From NCBI RefSeq assembly GCF_014145675.1, contig NZ_JACGZW010000008.1:434001-498000 (forward strand): 64,000 bases of DNA. The letters are read 5' to 3'. Positions 18,501 through 26,585 of this stretch are shown here, one piece after another. This stretch comes from Amycolatopsis dendrobii (GTDB taxonomy: Bacteria > Actinomycetota > Actinomycetes > Mycobacteriales > Pseudonocardiaceae). The translations under genes were made by a program, and so were the position numbers. The notes beneath the pieces were generated by a model that was given only the letters and a program-made list of their open reading frames with translations, made no database searches and had not been told where the DNA came from. Each line of letters opens with the position of its first letter. Position 1 is the first letter of the stretch.

Positions 18501-20003
18501 CTACTTGACCTTGGCGGTGATCTGCGCCGGGATCTGGTCGTTGTTGGTGCGCGCGAGGACGCAGTAGATCTTGCGGTTCGGACCGCTGCTGCTGTCGCTG
18601 TCCGGCTGCACCTGCCACGCCTGCTGGGTCGGCACGATCGCGCGGTAGGCCAGTCCCGTGCGCTGCTGCGGCGGCACCACCGCGGAGCGGAACGTCGCCG
18701 CGCAGCGCGCCTCGGCCGCCCGGCTGATGTCCTCCAGGCCCGGGTACGGGGCGACGGCCGCGTCGTCGTTGCTCCAGTTCTCCAGCGGCAGCGGGTCGGC
18801 CGTGTCGTAGACCTCGAGCGTGTGGTTCTTCTTGCAGTCGACGTTGTTGTCCGAGCTGATCACCACGCCCGCCTGGACCACGGCGTTGTAGCAGACGTCG
18901 TACGAGGAGAACTTGGCTTTGAGGTAGCCGTCCGGACCGTAGGTGACGGTTTCGGCCTGCTGCTCGTCCTTCTTCGGCGACCACACCGGCTTGCCGAGGA
19001 AGAACCCGCCGGCCAGCGCGGCGATCACCAAAACCGCGATCACGCCCGCCCACAGGCCGCGGCGGCTCTTGCCTTCCGGTTTCGCGGCCGTCCGGGTCGG
19101 CTGCCCGCCGACGCGGGTCTCCTGCCGTGGCATCACCGCGGTGGCCGGACGTTGCGTGGGCCCGGTGGCGTGGGCGAGCTGCGCCCGCGCTTGCGTCGCG
19201 GTGAGCCGGGCTTCCGGGTTCGCCACCAGCAGGCCGAGGATGACCGCGCCGAGCGGGCCCTGCACGCGGGTCAGATACGGCACCTCGGTCATGATCGCGT
19301 GCAGCGTGGCGGCCGTGGTGGGCCGTTCGAACGCGACGATCCCCTCGACCGCGAAGTACAGCGTGGCGCCGAGCGACCACAGATCCGATTCCGGCATCGC
19401 CTCGCGGCCCTCGACCCTCTCCGGGGCCATGAACGCCGGCGAGCCGACGATCATCCCGCTCGTGGTGAGCCGCGGGTCGTCGATGGCGTGCGCGATGCCG
19501 AAGTCGGTGAGCTTCACCCGGCCGTCCGGCGCGACCATGATGTTGGCCGGTTTGACGTCGCGGTGCACGATCCCGGCGGCGTGCGCGGCCTGCAGCGCGG
19601 ACAGCACCCGCTCCCCGACCAGCGCGGCCTGCTGCTCGGGCATCGGGCCGTGCGCGCGCACCAGGTCGGCGAGCGTGGGCGCCTCGACCAGTTCCATCAC
19701 GATCCAGGTGGTGCCCTGGTCGGTGACCACGTCGTAGACCGTGACGACGGCCGGGTCGTTGAGCCGCCCGCCCGCGCGCACCTCGCGCAGGATCCGCTCG
19801 GAAAACACCGCGGCGCCTTCAGCTTCAGGCAGCCGCAACTCCTTGATCGCGACGTGGCGCCCGATCACCTGGTCCTGCGCGCGCCACACGATGCCCATGC
19901 CGCCGCGGCCCAGTTCGCCGAGCAGCAGGTAGCGGCCGGCCACCACGCGGCCCGCGGGGGCTGTGCGGTTCGGGTCGTGCGGGCGGGTCTGTTCGTCGGT
20001 CAC
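18501..20003 (-). CDS. Transmembrane serine/threonine protein kinase
   Basis: A 500-aa Hanks-type receptor kinase. The kinase domain has GELGRGGMG near 30-38, the ATP Lys in VAIKEL near 54, HRDVKPAN near 145 and DFGIAH near 166, so it should be active. An Ala/Pro/Thr linker leads to one membrane span (about 314-335), then an extracytoplasmic domain of about 165 aa with no PASTA repeats and four cysteines (SYDVCYN, NVDCKK, EARCAA and YCVLA), probably disulfide-bonded. GAGGAG sits 9 nt before the GTG. The ligand and substrates are unknown. Confidence 0.92.
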   Translation of the reverse strand: MTDEQTRPHDPNRTAPAGRVVAGRYLLLGELGRGGMGIVWRAQDQVIGRHVAIKELRLPEAEGAAVFSERILREVRAGGRLNDPAVVTVYDVVTDQGTTWIVMELVEAPTLADLVRAHGPMPEQQAALVGERVLSALQAAHAAGIVHRDVKPANIMVAPDGRVKLTDFGIAHAIDDPRLTTSGMIVGSPAFMAPERVEGREAMPESDLWSLGATLYFAVEGIVAFERPTTAATLHAIMTEVPYLTRVQGPLGAVILGLLVANPEARLTATQARAQLAHATGPTQRPATAVMPRQETRVGGQPTRTAAKPEGKSRRGLWAGVIAVLVIAALAGGFFLGKPVWSPKKDEQQAETVTYGPDGYLKAKFSSYDVCYNAVVQAGVVISSDNNVDCKKNHTLEVYDTADPLPLENWSNDDAAVAPYPGLEDISRAAEARCAATFRSAVVPPQQRTGLAYRAIVPTQQAWQVQPDSDSSSGPNRKIYCVLARTNNDQIPAQITAKVK

Positions 20004-20097
20004 GGGGTCGGGCTCCTCGGTCGGCTTCGCGCAGATGCTAGTCCGACCGTCCGGCCGCCCTGCCGGTTCCGTCCGGTTAGGACTGCTCGAGCCTGAC

Positions 20098-21339
20098 TCA
20101 GCCGGTGCAGGTGAGCACGATCAGCACGACGTTGAGCAGGATGATCACCGCCGCGATGACGGCCGCGAGCACGGTGGTGGTCCGGCGGTTTACGTCCGCG
20201 CCCATGAGCCCTCGGTCCGAGGTGAGCCGGATCAGCGGCACGAGCGCGAACGGGATGCCGAACGACAGCACCACCTGCGACACCACCAGCGCGGCACTCG
20301 GATCGGCGCCCAGCGCCAGCACGACGATCGCCGGCGCGAGCGTGACGAGCCGCCGCACCACGATCGGAATCCTCTTGCGCAGCAAGCCTTGCATGATCAT
20401 CGCGCCCGCGTACGCGCCCACCGACGTCGACGCCAGCCCGGACGCGAGCAGCCCGATCGCGAACAGCAGCGCGACCCCCGGCCCGAGCGCGGCGGCGACC
20501 GCGCCGTGTGCGCCTTCGATGGTGTCGACGCCTTGCTGGCCTTGGAGATTCGTCGCGGCCACGAGCAGCATGCCGAGATTCACCGCGCCGGCGAGCAGCA
20601 TCGCGAACCCGACGTCGTAGCGGGTCGCCCGCAGCAGCCGCCTGCGCCGTTCGGGTTCGGGTTTGCCGTGCCGGTCGCGGACCAGTCCGGAGTGGAGGTA
20701 CACCGCGTGCGGCATCACCGTCGCGCCGAGCATCGCGGCCGCGATCAGCACGCTGTCGCCGCCGCTGAAACGCGGGATCAGGCCGTTGGCAATCCCGGCG
20801 GCCGACGGAGATTCGACGAACAGGCTCGCCAGGAACCCGACCGCGATCACCACCAGCAGACCGGTCACGACGCGTTCGAACGGGCGCTGCCCGCCGCGGT
20901 CCTGCACCGCGAGCAGCACCAGCGACACGAATCCGGTGATCAGGCCGCCCGCCACGAGCGGAAGTCCGAAAAGGAGGTTGAGCGCGATCGCTCCGCCGAC
21001 GACCTCGGCCAGGTCAGTGGCGATCGCGACGATCTCGGCCTGCGCCCAGTAGCCGAGCCTTCCCGTCGTCGAGAGCCGGTCGCGCAGCGCCTCGGGCAGC
21101 GACTGGCCGGTGACCAGGCCGAGCTTCGCCGACAGGTACTGCACCAGCACGGCCATCAGGTTCGCCGCGACGATCACCCACACCAGCAGGTAGCCGTAGC
21201 GCGCGCCGGCGCTGACGTTGGCCGCCACGTTGCCCGGGTCGACGTACGCGATCGCGGCGACGAACGCCGGTCCGAGCAGCGCCCAGCCGGCCCGCAGCCG
21301 GGCCACGCCGCGCGGACGTGCCGCTTCCGCCACCGCCAT
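20098..21339 (-). CDS. mntH: NRAMP-family divalent metal transporter MntH
   Basis: Proton-coupled Mn(II)/Fe(II) importer with about eleven membrane helices. Metal-site motifs are intact: DPGN in AAIAYVDPGNVAANV (helix 1) and MPH in LGATVMPHAVYLHSG (helix 6). I choose the ATG at 21339 because AGGGAG is 8 nt upstream; a longer in-frame version would start at 21375 inside the predicted operator. The product is 413 aa. An inverted repeat at 21373-21397 looks like an MntR/DtxR-type site, consistent with repression by metal. Confidence 0.92.
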   Translation of the reverse strand: MAVAEAARPRGVARLRAGWALLGPAFVAAIAYVDPGNVAANVSAGARYGYLLVWVIVAANLMAVLVQYLSAKLGLVTGQSLPEALRDRLSTTGRLGYWAQAEIVAIATDLAEVVGGAIALNLLFGLPLVAGGLITGFVSLVLLAVQDRGGQRPFERVVTGLLVVIAVGFLASLFVESPSAAGIANGLIPRFSGGDSVLIAAAMLGATVMPHAVYLHSGLVRDRHGKPEPERRRRLLRATRYDVGFAMLLAGAVNLGMLLVAATNLQGQQGVDTIEGAHGAVAAALGPGVALLFAIGLLASGLASTSVGAYAGAMIMQGLLRKRIPIVVRRLVTLAPAIVVLALGADPSAALVVSQVVLSFGIPFALVPLIRLTSDRGLMGADVNRRTTTVLAAVIAAVIILLNVVLIVLTCTG

Positions 21340-21372
21340 GTGCGCCACTCCCTGATATCGGCCGCCCCAACT

Positions 21373-21397
21373 CAAAGTTTAGGCACGCCGAACTTTG
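21373..21397. promoter_or_regulatory. Probable MntR/DtxR-type operator upstream of mntH
   Basis: The sequence has perfect 7-bp arms CAAAGTT (21373-21379) and AACTTTG (21391-21397) around a TTAGGC-AC-GCCGAA core, resembling the TTAGGC/GCCTAA half-sites of DtxR-family repressors. It lies 34-58 bp before the mntH ATG, in an AT-richer island of otherwise very GC-rich DNA. The regulator identity is inferred from the target gene. Confidence 0.6.
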
Positions 21398-21451
21398 CCG
21401 GGCAAGGGTGTGCTGCGCCACGTCGCGCCGACGCTCCGCGAAGGACTTTGG

Positions 21452-21850
21452 TCAGGCAGGCAGGAGCACTTCGTGGCCGGCTTCGCGGAACGCGGCCACG
21501 GCGCGGTCGAGGTCGTCCGAGCGCACCAGGATGTGGTCGGTGTCGAAGGTGGACAGCGAGAACAGCGCGACGCCCGCGGCCGCCAGCTCGGAGGCGAGCG
21601 CGGAAATGATGCCGGTGAGGGTGAATCCCAGCGGCCCGCGCACGGTGAACAGCCGCCAGCCGTCCTCGACCGTGCCGCCCTCGGGTTCGCGGCCGGCCGG
21701 GCAGATCACCGACAGTTCGTCGGGCGTGCGGGTGACCGACACGAGCGCGGGCTCGCCGGGTTCGAGCAGTTCGGCGGGAACGGCGGCGTCTGCGGGCAAC
21801 CGCACGACCGAATAGGGGCCGGGGCGGAGGTCGATCGTCAGGTGTTTCAT
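21452..21850 (-). CDS. ACT-domain protein (CASTOR/COG3603-like)
   Basis: A 132-aa protein made of two ACT-like halves, similar to small amino-acid-sensing ACT proteins. Recognisable blocks are WRLFTVRGPLGFTLTGIISA and FSLSTFDTDHILVRSDDLD, the latter typical of the second ACT unit. It starts 10 bp after the thyX stop on the same strand and is probably co-transcribed. The ligand is unknown; no catalytic domain is attached, so a regulatory or binding role is likely. Confidence 0.8.
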   Translation of the reverse strand: MKHLTIDLRPGPYSVVRLPADAAVPAELLEPGEPALVSVTRTPDELSVICPAGREPEGGTVEDGWRLFTVRGPLGFTLTGIISALASELAAAGVALFSLSTFDTDHILVRSDDLDRAVAAFREAGHEVLLPA

Positions 21851-21860
21851 CAGTGCGTTG

Positions 21861-22601
21861 TCAGCCTTCCAGCACTTTCGGGCTCGAGGCGATCTCGGTG
21901 CCGTCGGGCAGGGTCGAAATCGTGAAGTCGGCGAAGACGTTGGCCGCCGCCTTGTGCAGCTGCCGCAGGCATTCGATGGCCAGCGAACGGATCTCGACGT
22001 CCGCGTGTTCGGTGGCGCGCATCGCGATGAAGTGCCGCCAGGCGCGGTAGTTGCCGGTGACGACGATGCGGGTTTCGGTCGCGTTCGGCAACACGGCGCG
22101 GGCCGCCTGGCGCGCTTGCTTGCGGCGCAGGGTGGCGCTGGGCGTGTCCGCGAACTTCTCCTCCAGCCCGGCGAGCAGCTCGTCGTACGCGGCGGCGCTG
22201 GCTTGCGTGGCCTTGACGAATTTCTCGTGCAGCACCGGGTCTTCGGCGATGACGTCCGGTTCGACGAACTCGGCGTCGCGCTCGGGGACGTAGCGCCGCG
22301 ACAGCTGGGAGTAGGAGAAATGCCGGTGCCGGATCAGCTCGTGGGTGAGCGAGCGGGAGATCCCGGACAGGTAGAAGGTGACCGACCCGTGCTCCAGCAC
22401 GGCCAGGTGGCCGACGTCGATGACGTGTTCGAGGTACCCGGCGTTGGTCGCGGTCGCGGGATTCGGCTTCTCCCAGGACTGATAGCAGGCGCGCCCGGCG
22501 AACTCGGCGAGCGCTTCGCCTCCGTCGGCGTCGGTGGACCAGGGCACGTCCCCGGGCGGGAAGAACTCGGTTTTCGCGATCAGCTGCACCTTGGGCGGCA
22601 C
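21861..22601 (-). CDS. thyX: Flavin-dependent thymidylate synthase ThyX
   Basis: FAD-dependent enzyme making dTMP from dUMP with methylene-tetrahydrofolate. The signature RHRx7S is present as RHRHFSYSQLS with the following RRY near residues 88-101. The 246-aa length is usual. The GTG at 22601 has GAGGGGAG 8 nt upstream. In M. tuberculosis thyX also lies close to dapA and RNase J; here the kinase and mntH intervene. An ACT-domain gene follows directly. Confidence 0.95.
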   Translation of the reverse strand: MPPKVQLIAKTEFFPPGDVPWSTDADGGEALAEFAGRACYQSWEKPNPATATNAGYLEHVIDVGHLAVLEHGSVTFYLSGISRSLTHELIRHRHFSYSQLSRRYVPERDAEFVEPDVIAEDPVLHEKFVKATQASAAAYDELLAGLEEKFADTPSATLRRKQARQAARAVLPNATETRIVVTGNYRAWRHFIAMRATEHADVEIRSLAIECLRQLHKAAANVFADFTISTLPDGTEIASSPKVLEG

Positions 22602-22667
22602 CGGTCTCGCTCCCCTCGTGTCGGCTCCGCCAGCCTAACCCGGCGGCACGGGTGACATCACCGCGCC

Positions 22668-22697
22668 TTGACGTGACGTCATTCGTGACGCCATAGT
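22668..22697 (+). promoter_or_regulatory. Leaderless-type promoter with CRE-like palindrome
   Basis: TTGACG (22668-22673) and CATAGT (22692-22697) are separated by 18 bp. The second hexamer ends 6 nt before the ATG at 22704, so transcription would begin at or next to the start codon. The -35 overlaps an 11-bp perfect palindrome GACGTGACGTC (22670-22680), a candidate operator possibly used by the ribbon-helix-helix protein encoded just downstream. Confidence 0.5.
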
Positions 22698-22703
22698 GGT
22701 GTC

Positions 22704-23231
22704 ATGGACTTGACGCCGTACATCGCGAACCTTCGCGAAGACCTCGCGAACACGGCCTCCGCCGGGGACGAGCAGACCCGGCGGGCGGCCGCACTGCTGT
22801 CGTCTGCTCTGGAGCCGGCAGTCCGGCTGACCCTGATGAACGCGCTGGCCGACCTGGCGGCCGAGGTGACCGCCGCGCTGCCCGGCCAGGTCGTGGACGT
22901 CCGGCTCGACGGCCGGGACGTGCGCGTGGTCGTGACCGGGGGCGAGGACCGTTCCGCGTCCGCGCCTCCCCCGCCGCCGCCACCGCCGGTCCCTCCGATC
23001 GACGGCGGCGACATCTCGCGGATCACGCTGCGGCTGGTCGAGCAGATCAAGGGCCAGGCCGAACAGGCGGCGGCCGCGCAAGGGGTTTCGCTCAACACGT
23101 TCGTGGCGCAGGCCGTGCAGGGGGCGCTCGGCCAGGCGCAGCAGCACCAGCAACGGCACCAGCGCTGGCAGGACAGCGGCAGCGGCGGGGGCCGCACCGA
23201 GACCAAGCTGCACGGCTGGGTCGAAGGCTAG
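22704..23231 (+). CDS. Ribbon-helix-helix (HicB-like) DNA-binding protein
   Basis: A 175-aa protein with three parts: a helical N-terminal domain (1-85), a proline run (PPPPPPPP, about 94-101), and a C-terminal ribbon-helix-helix unit (ITLRLVEQIKGQAEQAAAAQGVSLNTFVAQAVQGAL region, about 112-148) of the Arc/HicB type. A Gln/His-rich tail follows. Proteins annotated as HicB-family antitoxins have this C-terminus, but no HicA toxin gene is adjacent. Instead a DUF4097 gene follows after 14 bp, suggesting a transcriptional regulator of that operon. Confidence 0.75.
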   Translation: MDLTPYIANLREDLANTASAGDEQTRRAAALLSSALEPAVRLTLMNALADLAAEVTAALPGQVVDVRLDGRDVRVVVTGGEDRSASAPPPPPPPPVPPIDGGDISRITLRLVEQIKGQAEQAAAAQGVSLNTFVAQAVQGALGQAQQHQQRHQRWQDSGSGGGRTETKLHGWVEG

Positions 23232-23245
23232 AAGGGGGCACCACC

Positions 23246-24433
23246 ATGGGCGAGAACCGGGAAGACCAGGGGAAGAACACCGAAGACCGGGTTGGGGAAC
23301 CCGGCTTCGGGACGGCGGAAGCGGCCGGCGCTTCCGCGGGCGACGAGACCGCTTCGTCAGCTGCGGCGGACGGAGTTGAGTCTGCCGCGAGCGCGTCCGC
23401 TTCGGACAATTCGGCGGCCGGCTCCGGCGCTTCGAAGGCATCAGCCACGGCGGACGAGGCTGAGTCTGCCGCTGCGGCGAACTCGTCCGGGTCCGCTTCG
23501 GGCACGGCCGGCTCCGCCGCTTCGGCTGGTTCCGAAAGCGCGGAACCGGGTCCGTACGTGCGGCTGCAGGACTTCGCGGCGGACGGTCCGGTCGAACTGG
23601 ACCTGGGCGTCACGATCGGGCGGGTCGAGGTCGTGCTCGGGCGGGAGTCCGGGGTGACCGTGCGGCTGCAGCACGACGCGGGCGAGCAGCCGTCGTGGGT
23701 GAACGGGGTCAGCAGCCTGCTGTCGTGGGTCGGCGAGAAGTTCGGGGACCAGTTCGGCGGCGTGCCGGAGTTCTCGGTGGCCGACGCCGTGCGGCAGGCG
23801 CGGATCGAGAAGACCGGCAACCGGGTCGTCGTGCGGGCCGCGAAGGCGTGGCAGCTGCGGAATGTTCCGGTGGCGGTGACGGTGCACGCACCGGCCGGTT
23901 CGCACCTCGAAGTACGCGCGGGTTCGGCGGACGTCACGGTGACCGGCGCCGCGGGCCGCGCGGACATCCTCACCGGATCCGGCGAAGTGTCGCTGGAACG
24001 CGCGGACGGCGCGGCCACCATCCGGACGGGTACGGGAGCCGTGAAACTCGGCCCGACCCTGGCCGGACTCCAGTTGCGGAGCGGAAGCGGCTCGGTCGAA
24101 GCGGCGTCGATCGCCGGACCGGCGACGCTCGGCACCGGAACCGGAAACGTCTGGCTGGGCGCGGTCGAAGGCGACGTCATGGCCCGTACCGGCAGCGGCG
24201 ACCTGTCCGTGGCCGACGCGGCGTCCGGCTCGCTCGAACTGATCACCGGCTCGGGAGAGGTGCGGGTCGGCATCCGCAGCGGGGTGCGAGCGGAAGTGGA
24301 ACTGGCGTCGGCGGCCGGGCGGGTTTCGAGCGAACTGGAGGTCTCGGACACGCCGCCGGAGGACGCGGTCGCGCTGAAAGTCCGCGCCCGCACCGGAACC
24401 GGCAACGCGGTCGTGACCCGCGCGGCCGGCTGA
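23246..24433 (+). CDS. DUF4097-family beta-repeat protein
   Basis: A 395-aa protein. Residues 1-105 are Ala/Ser/Glu-rich and probably disordered (many SAAS and ASA tracts). The rest is a repetitive beta-solenoid-like DUF4097 region with recurring TGSGEV, TGTGAV, GSGSVE, TGTGNVW and TGSGDLSV turns about 18-20 aa apart. There is no signal peptide or membrane segment. Its close linkage to the upstream ribbon-helix-helix gene (14 bp, with an AGAAGGGG-like site) implies one operon. Function unknown; related domains appear in adhesin-like or envelope-stress proteins. Confidence 0.8.
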   Translation: MGENREDQGKNTEDRVGEPGFGTAEAAGASAGDETASSAAADGVESAASASASDNSAAGSGASKASATADEAESAAAANSSGSASGTAGSAASAGSESAEPGPYVRLQDFAADGPVELDLGVTIGRVEVVLGRESGVTVRLQHDAGEQPSWVNGVSSLLSWVGEKFGDQFGGVPEFSVADAVRQARIEKTGNRVVVRAAKAWQLRNVPVAVTVHAPAGSHLEVRAGSADVTVTGAAGRADILTGSGEVSLERADGAATIRTGTGAVKLGPTLAGLQLRSGSGSVEAASIAGPATLGTGTGNVWLGAVEGDVMARTGSGDLSVADAASGSLELITGSGEVRVGIRSGVRAEVELASAAGRVSSELEVSDTPPEDAVALKVRARTGTGNAVVTRAAG

Positions 24434-24750
24434 CGCCCGTCTGTTCAGGCCTGCACACCCGTCATTCCACTACCCCGGGTGCGCCGAGCAGACGGATGCA
24501 AGGGGGAGGCGGCGGGCCGCACCGGGGATTCCGGAAGCGGCCCGCCGCTTCGTGCTGCCCGCAGGGAGTCCTCGTGCGCCATGACAAGCCGCTGCGGCGA
24601 GTGCTTTCCGCGCTCCGGGCCTCGCCGCGACGGCCTTTCGTGCGCCGGCTCCGGCTGCCACGGGGACTTCCCCCGCGCCGACCGGCCGCCGCCGCAGAAC
24701 CCCGCGCGAGCGTCGTGAGCGGCGGTGCCGGTGAGAACCGGCGCCAGCAC
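24434..24750. other. Intergenic region between convergent DUF4097 and YcaQ-like genes
   Basis: This 317-bp gap holds a strong GC hairpin (24510-24547) and, at its right edge, a palindromic repeat copy (24713-24756). Open frames exist on both strands, but their composition is Arg/Pro-rich with no start signals, so I call no gene. Confidence 0.6.
24510..24547 (+). terminator. GC-rich hairpin downstream of DUF4097 gene
   Basis: Perfect 11-bp arms CGGCGGGCCGC (24510-24520) and GCGGCCCGCCG (24537-24547) enclose a 16-nt loop that can itself pair (CCGG/CCGG). It lies 77 bp after the DUF4097 stop. There is no T tract, as is common for actinobacterial hairpin terminators. Confidence 0.5.
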
Positions 24751-24756
24751 TTACGA
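24713..24756. repeat. Intergenic palindromic repeat, copy 1 (degenerate)
   Basis: First of five related palindromes. The core is GCCGGT-GAGA-ACCGGC (24727-24742), with outer ends TCGTGAGC and GCACTTACGA. Several stem positions are mismatched or would form G-U pairs, so this is the most eroded copy. The right arm contains the TAA stop codon of the YcaQ-like gene, so the element extends into that reading frame. Confidence 0.8.
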
Positions 24757-25980
24757 GACCCCCGCCCCCTTCACCGCGCGCCGCAACGCCCGGGCCAGAT
24801 CGCCCCGCTCCCCCACCACGACACCGTCCAGCCCCTGCCATTCCGCCATCGTCCGCAGTTCCGCGGCCAGCTCCGCCGCCACCCGCGGCTGGTCGGCGCC
24901 GGGCTCGGCGAACGCGCCCTGCACGCGCAGCACCCCGGCCGCTCGGTCGGACTTCAGGTCCACCCTCGCGGACAGCGCCCCGTCCAGCAGGAACGGGAAC
25001 ACGTAATACCCGTGCACCCGCTTGGCTTCCGGGACGTAAATCTCGATGCGGTACCGGAATCCGAACAACCGCTCCGTCCGCGCGCGTTCCCAGATCAGCG
25101 GGTCGAACGGGCACAGCAAAGCCCGTCCGGACACTGCCCGCGGCGTCCGCGCTTCGGCGTGCCGGTACGCGACCGCGCGCCAATCGTCCACCTGGACTGG
25201 TTCCAGGACGCCTTCCTCCACCAGTTCCTGAACAGCCTGCCGGGAGACGTCGGGACCAAGGCGGTAGTAGTCGCGCAGGTCGGTTTCCGTTGCCACGCCC
25301 AATGCCCGCGCCGAGCGGTCGATCAGGCCGCGGGCGCCTTCCTCCGCGGAAACCTTGCGGGACAAGATCTCCGGCGGCACCACTCGCTCCGTCAGGTCGT
25401 ACAGCCGCTCGAACGACCGCCGCGTTCCGGTGCTCAGCTGGCCGACGCCGAATAGGTACTCGCACGCCTTCTTCACCACCGAGCGTTCCCACCACGCACC
25501 CGGCCCGCGCCGGACCGCCTCCGTCTCCAGCGCCTTCTCGATCGCCCCGGCTCCGATCGGACCGTGTTCCTTCACGACCGCCAGCACGTCGTCGAGCAGG
25601 CCGGGCACCGTGTCGACCACCCGGGTGTAGTTCCGCCACCAGCCGTCCCGTTTCGCGCCGGACTTCAGCAGCGGCCAGTCTTCGATCGGCAGCAGGCTCG
25701 CCTCGTGCGCCCACGACTCGACCAGCAGCCTCGGCCGGCGCGCGCGGTGGCTCCACGCGGCGTCGTCGACCAGCGCCGGGTCGTACGCCCCCAGGCGCGA
25801 GAACAGCGGCATGTAGTGCGCGCGCACGGCGACGTTGACCGAGTCCAGCTGCAGCAACTGGACCCGGGACAGCACCTTGGCGAGGTGCCGCCGGGTCGGG
25901 TCGGAAGAGGGCCGGGGGTCGGCGAACCCCTGCGCGGCCAAAGCGGTGCGGCGGGCGGCGGAAAGGCTGATCGTCTGCAT
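24751..25980 (-). CDS. YcaQ/AlkZ-like DNA glycosylase (winged-helix HTH_42 family)
   Basis: A 409-aa protein of the DUF1006/HTH_42 family, whose studied members (E. coli YcaQ, Streptomyces AlkZ) unhook interstrand DNA crosslinks or remove bulky alkyl adducts. The catalytic Q-x-D triplet appears to be QLD in LLQLDSVNVVARAHY-like context near residues 43-45; here it reads VQLLQLDSVNVAVRAHYMPLF. Later blocks such as CPFDPLIWERARTERLFGF and HGYYVFPFLLDG are characteristic. Monocistronic and divergent from the GNAT gene 50 bp away. Its last codons overlap a palindromic repeat. Whether it protects against a self-made DNA-damaging metabolite is unknown. Confidence 0.87.
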   Translation of the reverse strand: MQTISLSAARRTALAAQGFADPRPSSDPTRRHLAKVLSRVQLLQLDSVNVAVRAHYMPLFSRLGAYDPALVDDAAWSHRARRPRLLVESWAHEASLLPIEDWPLLKSGAKRDGWWRNYTRVVDTVPGLLDDVLAVVKEHGPIGAGAIEKALETEAVRRGPGAWWERSVVKKACEYLFGVGQLSTGTRRSFERLYDLTERVVPPEILSRKVSAEEGARGLIDRSARALGVATETDLRDYYRLGPDVSRQAVQELVEEGVLEPVQVDDWRAVAYRHAEARTPRAVSGRALLCPFDPLIWERARTERLFGFRYRIEIYVPEAKRVHGYYVFPFLLDGALSARVDLKSDRAAGVLRVQGAFAEPGADQPRVAAELAAELRTMAEWQGLDGVVVGERGDLARALRRAVKGAGVS

Positions 25981-26030
25981 GATCCCGCCATGGTGCCAGC
26001 CACCCCCGACAGTTTCGGTACATTGCCCGC

Positions 26031-26585
26031 GTGAGTGCCGCCGAAGTCCGCCCCGCGAACCCGTCCGACGCCGCGGAGATCGCCCGCATCCAGCGGCTGA
26101 CCTGGCGGGCCGCCTACGCCGGCCTGCTGGGCGGCGAAGCCATCGACGAACTCGACAAGGCCGATCTCGAGGGCACCTGGGCGGAGACGATCGAGTACCC
26201 CGGTTCCCGCGTCTACCTGGCCACCGAAGGCTCGTTCACGGTCGGCTACTGCGTCGCGGGGCCTGCTCCGCAGGACGAAGCCGTCGCGGCCGACGGATCC
26301 GCGCCCGAGGACGCGCCCGGGTTGATCGCGTCGCTGGTGGTCGAGCCGCGCTGGGGCCGTCGCGGGCACGCCGGACGGCTGCTCGCGACCGCCGCCGCCG
26401 ACCTGCGCGCGAACGGGCTCAGCCGCGGCATCACCTGGGTCGCGCAGTCCGACCACGCGACGCTCGGCTTCTACCGGCGCGCCGGCTGGTCCCCCGACGG
26501 CACCGTCCGCACCCTCGACACCGGCCGCGGCACGCTCCGCGAGGTCCGGCTCACCGGCACGCTCGAACTGGAACTCACACACTGA
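26031..26585 (+). CDS. GNAT-family N-acetyltransferase
   Basis: A 184-aa single-domain acetyltransferase. The acetyl-CoA loop is SLVVEPRWGRRGHAGRLL near residues 101-118, and LGFYRRAGW near 145 is the usual last motif. The start region ADAAEIARIQRLTWRAAYAGLL resembles RimI/PhnO-like GNATs. The GTG is preceded by TACATT at 6 nt, so it is probably leaderless. Its stop overlaps the convergent GtrA gene by 11 bp. The substrate is unknown. Confidence 0.87.
   Translation: MSAAEVRPANPSDAAEIARIQRLTWRAAYAGLLGGEAIDELDKADLEGTWAETIEYPGSRVYLATEGSFTVGYCVAGPAPQDEAVAADGSAPEDAPGLIASLVVEPRWGRRGHAGRLLATAAADLRANGLSRGITWVAQSDHATLGFYRRAGWSPDGTVRTLDTGRGTLREVRLTGTLELELTH

Noticed and set aside
22704..24433. HicAB toxin-antitoxin system
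   Set aside because: Only a HicB-like C-terminus is present; there is no HicA-sized toxin gene on either side.
24445..24750. A possible 101-aa minus-strand gene and a 79-aa plus-strand gene after DUF4097
   Set aside because: Both run through the strong hairpin and the palindromic repeat, with skewed composition and no start signal.
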